Origin: Oscillibacter faecalis_A
GTDB lineage: Bacteria; Bacillota; Clostridia; Oscillospirales; Oscillospiraceae
NCBI RefSeq assembly: GCF_029218125.1
Contig: NZ_JARFXX010000007.1
Span: 66,991 to 130,990, forward strand
DNA length: 64,000 bases
Reading direction: 5' to 3'
Shown here: positions 58,915 to 64,000 of the stretch, piece after piece
Position numbering within the stretch: the stretch's first letter is position 1
How the letters are laid out: every line of letters starts with the position of its first letter
Translations under genes and position numbers: made by a program
Notes under the pieces: generated by a model
The model's database searches: none
The model's input: the letters and a program-made list of their open reading frames with translations, nothing else
What the model was told of the DNA's origin: nothing

Positions 58915-60093
58915 TCAATCAAACACCTTCAGGGCATTTTCAAAGTCCGCGGCCAGATCATCGGCGTCCTCAATACCCACAGACACGCGAATCATGCCGG
59001 GGGTAATGCCCATCTTCCGGCGGGTCTCATCGGGCACGCCCATGTGAGAGGAGGTGACAGGGTGACTCAGCGTGGTGTGGAGGCCGCCCAGCGTAGGAGC
59101 GTACTTGGGGAACTTCAGCGCCAGCATAAACTGGTCGATTTTCTCCAAATCCTCCGGCACGATGAAGCTCAGCATGGCGCAGTAGCCATTTTTGCCGAAC
59201 ATCCGGTCCGCCAGCTCCTTCTGGGGATAGGTAGGCAGGCTGGGGTGATTGACCCGGCTGACGTGCTTGTTGGCAGCCAGCGTCGCCGCCAGTTTTTCCG
59301 CCGTGTGCATGGCCTGAGGCATCCGGACAGAGGCGGTGTTGATGCCCCGATGGATGAGCCAGGAGCTGAAGGGGTCACCGGGGGTACCCAGCAGCATGGC
59401 CACCGGCTGGATTTTGTCACACAATGCCTGCGTGGTGGTGATGGAACCTCCGATGGCATCGCTGTGGCCGTTTAAGAACTTCGTCAGGCTGTTGATAACA
59501 ATATCCGCGCCAAAGTCGATAGGCCGGATGGCTATGGGGGTGGTGAAGGTGTTATCCACCATGAGGCAGGCACCGTTCTTGTGTGCAATTTCCGCCACGG
59601 CCTTTAAATCCACCAGCGTCAGCGTGGGGTTAGAGAGGACCTCGGAGTAGATGAGCTTTGTCTCCGGGCGAACGGCCTTGGCGATATCCTCCGTGTTCTG
59701 ATAATCCACAAAGGTTACCTCAATGCCGCACTTGCTCAAAATCTCCGTCATGACGCAATAGGTCTCGCCGTAGATATTGGAGTTGCAGATCACATGGTCG
59801 CCGTGGCTCAGCAGCGTCATCAGAGTGCTGGTGATGGCACCCATGCCGGAGGAGAAAATCAGCGTGGACTCGCCGCCCTCAAGGCAGGAGATGACCTCGC
59901 CCAGCGCGGTGCGGTTGGGATTGCGGGTGCGGACATAGGTATAGCCCTTGGTAGCGTAGGTCTCCTGAACCTCTTTGAAACCGCGCATGGTAAAGGCAGT
60001 GGTCATGAAGCAGGGGATGGTCTCCGGGGTCATGTCCATGCCCCGGACGTGTTCGCCGCTGTAAAGCGCTTCCGTTGTGTAAGAGTATGCCAT
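58915..60093 (-). CDS. Cys/Met metabolism PLP enzyme (gamma-lyase/synthase type)
   Basis: From ATG 60093 (AAGGAGAATC upstream) this is 392 residues: FSSGMGAITSTLMTLLSHGD, VDNTFTTPIAIRPIDFGADI, NSLTKFLNGHSDAIGG (PLP Lys in SLTK). It belongs to the trans-sulfuration enzymes (cystathionine gamma-lyase, gamma-synthase, methionine gamma-lyase or O-acetylhomoserine sulfhydrylase). The exact reaction cannot be fixed from sequence. The adjacent AGCS symporter suggests amino-acid metabolism. Confidence 0.85.
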   Translation of the reverse strand: MAYSYTTEALYSGEHVRGMDMTPETIPCFMTTAFTMRGFKEVQETYATKGYTYVRTRNPNRTALGEVISCLEGGESTLIFSSGMGAITSTLMTLLSHGDHVICNSNIYGETYCVMTEILSKCGIEVTFVDYQNTEDIAKAVRPETKLIYSEVLSNPTLTLVDLKAVAEIAHKNGACLMVDNTFTTPIAIRPIDFGADIVINSLTKFLNGHSDAIGGSITTTQALCDKIQPVAMLLGTPGDPFSSWLIHRGINTASVRMPQAMHTAEKLAATLAANKHVSRVNHPSLPTYPQKELADRMFGKNGYCAMLSFIVPEDLEKIDQFMLALKFPKYAPTLGGLHTTLSHPVTSSHMGVPDETRRKMGITPGMIRVSVGIEDADDLAADFENALKVFD

Positions 60094-60132
60094 AGTGATT
60101 CTCCTTATAAACAAATCGTTGGATATGCGGGA

Positions 60133-61614
60133 TCAGGATCTGCCCAGATTCTTGTTGATCTTAGCCATCACTTCCGGGTCATCCTCGGCAAAAACGTGGA
60201 AATTGGGGTCCACCTGGCCGATTCCCATATAACGGGCCTTATAATCCTTGAGCAGTGCCCAGAACTTCTTCCGCAGCGCGATCAGTGCCAGAACATTGAA
60301 GAACAGGGGGAAGGCCGTGACGATGCTGACGATGGTCCAGAACAGCGTGGCGTCGGAGTTGGAATAGTATACCAGAGCGGCATTCCCTACCATGATCAGC
60401 GGGAAAGCGACTGTGAACACCTTGTGCGCGGCCTTCTGCGCCTTGGGCCATTTTTCCAGAAGGTAGGTCAGGATATTCTGATAGAAAAGATACCAGGTGG
60501 TGGAGGTGGTGAAAGCGAACAGGACGGTCATGATGCCCAGGAAGTACCGGCCCGCTTCACCAAAGGCTGTGGTGAAAGCCAGGACACCCAAGGGCGCGCC
60601 GGTGACGCCGGAGCTCCAGGTGCCGGTGGCCAGAATGGCGAGTCCGGAGCAGGTGCAGACCACCAGCGTATCGCAGAATACCTCCACAGCACCCCAGAGT
60701 CCCTGCCGGGCCGGATGGATCGTATCGGCGGAACCGTGGATCAGGGGAGAGGTGCCGTTGCCAGCCTCATTGGAGTAGACCGACCGGGCAACGCCCTGCC
60801 GGATGGTCAGGGAAACCACGGAGCCAGCAAAGCCGCCCACGGCAGCCGTGCCGGTAAAGGCACCCTTGAAGATCTCGGCAAACATGGTGGGCACATAGGT
60901 GATATTCATGAGAAGAATGACGATGGTTGCCAGCAGATAGGCTCCGCACATGATGGGAACCAGCTTTTCTGCTACTCTGCCGATGGCGTTTTCGCCCCGG
61001 ATCAGCAGGTATACAACGAACAGCACATAAACGATCACAACGGCCATCAGATTTAGACCGAAGGAGGCGCTCAGCGTTTCACCCACAGTGTAGGCACCGC
61101 TGCCCTGAAGAACCATCATGAAAAGGGAGACGGCAAAGAGAATTGCCAGAGGCCGGCCGAACTTCCAGCCCATCTCGCCCTTGATGCCCCGCTCCATATA
61201 GTGCATGGCGCTGCCGCTGTACTTTCCGTCAGGCTCCTTGTGACGGTAATACAGGCCCAGGGAGGTCTCAGCCGTCTTGATCATCATGCCGAAAAACGCC
61301 CAGACCCACATCCAGAAGATGGAGCCCGGTCCGCCTACGGCAATGGAGGTCGCCACGCCGGAGATATTGCCCATGCCGACGGCGCCGCCCAGTGCCAGGC
61401 AGAATGCTCTGTACGGGGAAATCTTGCCGTCACCGCTCTTGCCGGATTCCGTGCTGCTGGCAAGAACCGTGTTTTTCACCGCATGGCCGAAATGCACAAA
61501 GGGAAAGAATTTGCCCTTGACCATGTAGTAGATGCCCACGACCATGATCAGCACGATCAGCGGTGTGCCCCACACCCAGCCGTCCAGCTTGTACAGAAAG
61601 TCGATAAATGTCAT
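60133..61614 (-). CDS. AGCS family alanine/glycine:cation symporter
   Basis: This 493-residue carrier has ALGGAVGMGNISGVATSIAV, GGPGSIFWMWVWAFFGMMIK and GVARSVYSNEAGNGTSPLIH, the hallmark AGCS motifs, and about 11 TM helices. It imports alanine, glycine or a related amino acid with Na+. It is preceded on the - strand by a MerR-type promoter at 61717-61747 and lies divergent to a MerR regulator gene. GAGGGAG lies before ATG 61614. Confidence 0.9.
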   Translation of the reverse strand: MTFIDFLYKLDGWVWGTPLIVLIMVVGIYYMVKGKFFPFVHFGHAVKNTVLASSTESGKSGDGKISPYRAFCLALGGAVGMGNISGVATSIAVGGPGSIFWMWVWAFFGMMIKTAETSLGLYYRHKEPDGKYSGSAMHYMERGIKGEMGWKFGRPLAILFAVSLFMMVLQGSGAYTVGETLSASFGLNLMAVVIVYVLFVVYLLIRGENAIGRVAEKLVPIMCGAYLLATIVILLMNITYVPTMFAEIFKGAFTGTAAVGGFAGSVVSLTIRQGVARSVYSNEAGNGTSPLIHGSADTIHPARQGLWGAVEVFCDTLVVCTCSGLAILATGTWSSGVTGAPLGVLAFTTAFGEAGRYFLGIMTVLFAFTTSTTWYLFYQNILTYLLEKWPKAQKAAHKVFTVAFPLIMVGNAALVYYSNSDATLFWTIVSIVTAFPLFFNVLALIALRKKFWALLKDYKARYMGIGQVDPNFHVFAEDDPEVMAKINKNLGRS

Positions 61615-61716
61615 TTGCGCTCCCTCACTTCTCTTTTTTTCGGTCTCTTTCGTATACGATGCCTGTTGGAATATGCCGGCCTGCTTTTGCGTATACCGGT
61701 CATTCCTTTTGATGTC

Positions 61717-61747
61717 AGCATAGTCCTTTCCTACAGTGTAAAGTCAA
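61717..61747 (-). promoter_or_regulatory. MerR-type promoter of the AGCS symporter gene
   Basis: On the - strand the -35 TTGACT (61747-61742) and -10 TATGCT (61722-61717) are separated by 19 bp. This long spacer is the mark of MerR-family promoters, where bound regulator twists the DNA. A TACA-c-TGTA dyad (palindrome TACACTGTA) is inside the spacer. The transcript has a leader of about 100 bases before ATG 61614. Confidence 0.7.
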
Positions 61748-61909
61748 TCGGAGTTTTCTGTAAAATTCCACAAAATGCTATGGACCGGCTTTGTGACATC
61801 TGTCTGCTTTCTTGAAACTTTTTCCGGAAACCTTACAGTCAGGTGTAGACTTTTGCGAAAATTTCTGCGATACTTCCTGTGGAGAAACCGGAAAGGGGAG
61901 GTCATTTTT

Positions 61910-62716
61910 ATGAAGGACCGTTATACCATCGGCGAGGTGGCGGAGCTGCTGAATATGTCGCCCCAGAGCCTCCGGTTTTATGATAAAGCCGGCGTTGTGG
62001 TGCCTGCTTATACCAATCCCAAGACCGGCTATCGCTACTATAGCTATGACCAGATCCATTATATCGATCGGGTCAAGTACCTTCAGCGCTTTGGCTTCAC
62101 ACTGGAGGATATCCGGGACGCTTTGGACACCAACGACGTGAGCCGCTTCCGCAGGCTGCTGATGCATCGGCAGGAGCAGATCCGACAGGAGGTCAGCCAT
62201 CTACAGGGCCTGCTGGACGAGCTGGACTGGTATGCGGATTATTACAGCCACGCGGCGGACTATGACCATAATGGCCTGCCCTACCAGCAGCGGGAGACGG
62301 AGCGGTATATTTTAGCGGAGCCGTTCCGGCCCGGAGAGGATATTTACGGAACGGCGGGACAGCGGCTCACCAGACTGCGCCACAGCCCCCCGTTTGAAAA
62401 GGCGCATTTTCTGCGTCAGACCGGCTATTTGCTGGACTTTCAGGCGCTGCTGCGGGGGAGCATCGTGCCCACCCACTATTTCGTTTATCTGCGGGAACGG
62501 CCGGCGGCGGAGCATCCCGGTCTGATGACGCTTCCGGCGGGGAATTGGCTCTGTATGCAGTCCCGCATCCTGGCGGAGCCCTTCCCCGGGCCTGAGCTCA
62601 AACGCTATTTCCGGGATCAGGAAACGCCGCGTCTGGTGGTGGCCAATGAGTATGAGGATAACTTCCGCTCCTTCCGCAACTGCATCTATGAGGTGCAGAT
62701 CTTTCAGCATAGCTGA
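61910..62716 (+). CDS. MerR-family regulator with C-terminal effector domain
   Basis: From ATG 61910 (AAAGGGGAGG 9 bp upstream) this is 268 residues. The N-terminal winged helix-turn-helix is YTIGEVAELLNMSPQSLRFY, then KTGYRYYSYDQI. A dimer helix with HRQEQIRQEVSHLQGLLDEL follows, and a GyrI-like effector-binding domain covers about residues 130-268. It is divergent from the AGCS symporter gene, whose promoter has the 19-bp MerR spacer, so it probably activates that gene in response to a small molecule. Confidence 0.85.
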   Translation: MKDRYTIGEVAELLNMSPQSLRFYDKAGVVVPAYTNPKTGYRYYSYDQIHYIDRVKYLQRFGFTLEDIRDALDTNDVSRFRRLLMHRQEQIRQEVSHLQGLLDELDWYADYYSHAADYDHNGLPYQQRETERYILAEPFRPGEDIYGTAGQRLTRLRHSPPFEKAHFLRQTGYLLDFQALLRGSIVPTHYFVYLRERPAAEHPGLMTLPAGNWLCMQSRILAEPFPGPELKRYFRDQETPRLVVANEYEDNFRSFRNCIYEVQIFQHS

Positions 62717-62764
62717 CGACCCCAAGCAAATCAATACAATCCCTCAAAGCTGTAGTATCAAAGT

Positions 62765-62994
62765 AAGCGGATGCACACAACAAGGTGTGCATCCGCTTGA
62801 GACTGTCGATAAAGTGGTAAATCCTCTGCAGCGGTAAGGAAGGGTGTGCGCGGGAAACCCAAGAAGGGTGTCCTGCGCCATTGAAATCCTTAGTTTTCAG
62901 AACTTTTATGAAGTTCTGAAAACTTGTTCAGCGGGGAGAAAAGACTTTTTCGACACGCTGAAGCGGATGCACACAACAAGGTGTGCATCCGCTT
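62765..62994. repeat. Paired REP-like hairpin elements in inverted orientation
   Basis: The 34-nt hairpin AAGCGGATGCACAC-aacaag-GTGTGCATCCGCTT occurs at 62765-62798 and identically at 62961-62994. The adjoining sequence (TGTCGATAAAGT on the right of the first, TTTTTCGACA on the left of the second) is inverted, so the pair forms a REP/BIME-like unit. No gene is supported between or after them up to about 63870. Confidence 0.7.
62893..62923. repeat. Perfect 13-bp hairpin between the REP-like copies
   Basis: GTTTTCAGAACTT / AAGTTCTGAAAAC with a 5-nt loop, in the middle of the REP pair. No strong T tract follows. Confidence 0.6.
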
Positions 62995-63062
62995 ACTCCC
63001 GCTTTTATTTGGTCAATGGGAGAACGGGAGTGAAACACTCTACACAACAACAATAGCGATCT

Positions 63063-63145
63063 CCCCTGTTCGCTCGTGTGCGCCGCTGTGTACGATTTTT
63101 CTGTTAGAGCCGAGTGTGTACCCACTTTGGGCGGTGACAACGAAC
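63063..63145 (-). repeat. Divergent copy of the left part of the 315-bp element block
   Basis: The 83 bp beginning CCCCTGTTCG and ending AACGAAC align with the reverse complement of 13748-13830 without gaps at roughly 70 percent identity, with GCCGCTGTGT and GTGTGTACCC identical. The remainder of the block is absent here. Confidence 0.4.
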
Positions 63146-63597
63146 AAACTCGATTTGTGGGCTTTCTATCCCGGATGAAAAATTTGGAAAGGCACAGATG
63201 AAATTCGCCGTCAAATATCTCGTGAAAAGAGCGCTGGTACGAACTATTACTCATTCGTTTTTGCAACTTTTTTGCCTGCAATCTTAACGCTGACGCTACC
63301 GTTCGATTTTGTGCAGTCGGCTATGGATTTGTCAAGGGGTAAAATTACATTTTATGTGTATAGAGGCATATTAGAAAAGGACGTAGAGAACCAGGCCTTT
63401 GTAGTGGGCCATCTGAAATGATGCGGTTGGGTCATCCGGCAGTTGGCAAAATGGGCTGGTACGGTCGCCCATCCCGGAGGACAGCGAAGATCACAGCTGT
63501 CATCTTCCCGCTGACGTGTCCGATCACATTCATGTAATGCAGACCTTCGGCTGCTTTCTTTTCGTAATAGCCGGAGCAACCTGCTCAATCGAATTTT

Positions 63598-63738
63598 TAT
63601 AATAAGAGGGCGGAGGACTGTTTACAGCCCGAGCGCTTGGCTCTCCAAAGAAGCCGTCCATCCATTGCCCTCTCATTATAACAAAAATAAGCATAGCCTC
63701 CGAGCCTTCATTTGCGCTTCGGGCGCTATGCTTATTTT
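63598..63738. repeat. Two adjacent hairpins with long inverted repeats
   Basis: TATAATAAGAGGGC (63598-63611) pairs with GCCCTCTCATTATA (63667-63680) with one mismatch. AAAATAAGCATAGC (63684-63697) pairs perfectly with GCTATGCTTATTTT (63725-63738). The first unit is about 83 bp with terminal repeats, like a MITE. The second could be a terminator. The region 63146-63870 otherwise shows no gene. Confidence 0.5.
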
Positions 63739-63870
63739 GTACCAAAAGAGATGAGCAAAACAGGCAGAAGGAACTGCCCACAAACAAGGCAAATGGAAAT
63801 CAAAAGAGTTTAGGGCATTTCAAGGGCGCAAAAACCATAGCACGGTGAACCCCGCGCCTGCAAAAGGTAT

Positions 63871-63999
63871 TCAGGCGGAACGCCGAAGCTGTTTGGCAGA
63901 ACGGTAGGAGTGAGAGCCGTGCAGAACGGCGGCCAGCGCAATCGCTAAAGCGGAGATGTGGGCCAGCGTATTGAGGTTTGCCGCGCTTGCGCCGTTACG
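63871..63999 (-). CDS. Possible 3' end of a - strand gene (partial)
   Basis: An open frame entering from the right edge encodes at least 42 residues (ANLNTLAHISALAIALAAVL, then HGSHSYRSAKQLRRSA) and stops at 63871. It has one hydrophobic stretch and a basic tail. The gene body is outside the window, so neither the product nor its reality can be confirmed. Confidence 0.3.
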   Translation of the reverse strand, partial: RNGASAANLNTLAHISALAIALAAVLHGSHSYRSAKQLRRSA

Positions 64000-64000
64000 C

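Noticed and set aside
61615..61909. Glycine or other riboswitch in front of the AGCS symporter gene
   Set aside because: No tandem aptamer or recognisable riboswitch core is present in the leader. The MerR-type promoter explains the region better.
62924..63281. Opposed open frames of 84-117 codons across the REP-like region
   Set aside because: Their sequences are translations of the hairpins and of the block-like repeat, with no start signals.
1..64000. CRISPR array or known defence operon (restriction-modification, CBASS, Abi)
   Set aside because: No regularly spaced short repeats were seen and no methyltransferase, restriction enzyme, cyclase or Cas protein was recognised. The RhuM piece is a pseudogene.

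Overview
The window reads as a piece of a Gram-positive, GC-rich gut Clostridia genome, most likely of the Oscillospiraceae type. The reasons are strong AGGAGG-type ribosome binding sites, a lipoprotein, LTA-synthase-like and YesM/YesN gene complement, and mobile genes of the Clostridia kind (DUF3991/Toprim primase, MobP-type relaxase, Tn1549-like surface protein). This assignment is inferred from protein character only.

Layout. The left two thirds is a tandem array of integrated elements. Three identical 45-bp copies of a tRNA 3' half, probably tRNA-Thr(GGT) cut in the anticodon loop, lie on the + strand at 9253, 21545 and 42782. They mark the element ends. (C) 1-9252 is the right part of an element whose left end is outside the window. 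It carries excisionase, integrase, a DEDDh exonuclease-SWIM protein, a second small recombinase, a SprT-like metalloprotease and several small proteins. (A) 9253-21544 is an integrative mobilizable element. It has an integrase, a MobP-type relaxase with Sel1 repeats, a ribbon-helix-helix protein, a conserved 315-bp non-coding block, an excisionase-like protein, a winged-helix protein and a sigma-like factor. Its cargo is a LysR regulator, a malic enzyme and a 2-hydroxycarboxylate transporter, so it probably confers malate uptake and conversion to pyruvate. (B) 21545-42781 is a related but decayed element with two integrases (one frameshifted), a relaxase reduced to 56 codons and a frameshifted winged-helix gene. 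It also holds broken phage portal and protease genes, an IS30 remnant and an 11-kb, visibly GC-richer cargo. The cargo is a complete ABC importer with two HAD phosphatases, a second binding protein and a YesM/YesN-type two-component system. A sugar-phosphate or other phosphorylated-solute uptake and sensing system is the best guess. The cargo ends in a truncated acetyltransferase fused to a broken RhuM gene.

Between 42.8 and 46.8 kb lie more element fragments (DUF4300 lipoprotein, DUF3991/Toprim primase, truncated surface protein). From 46.9 to 62.7 kb the content looks like ordinary chromosome: HAD-IIA phosphatase, a small P-loop ATPase, a stalk-domain protein, HtpG, an LTA-synthase-like protein, two G3E GTPases (one His-rich), two AGCS amino-acid:cation symporters, a short-chain reductase, a Cys/Met-metabolism PLP enzyme and a MerR regulator. 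The last symporter is preceded by a promoter with the 19-bp spacer typical of MerR control, and the MerR gene is divergent from it. The last 1.3 kb is hairpin-rich and largely non-coding.

The most notable features are the tandem att array with element-specific, equally spaced repeats at both ends of A and B, the conserved 315-bp block (candidate oriT), the Sel1-repeat relaxase, the ABC ATPase with an insertion of roughly 120 residues, and the structured DNA at 3285-3544.
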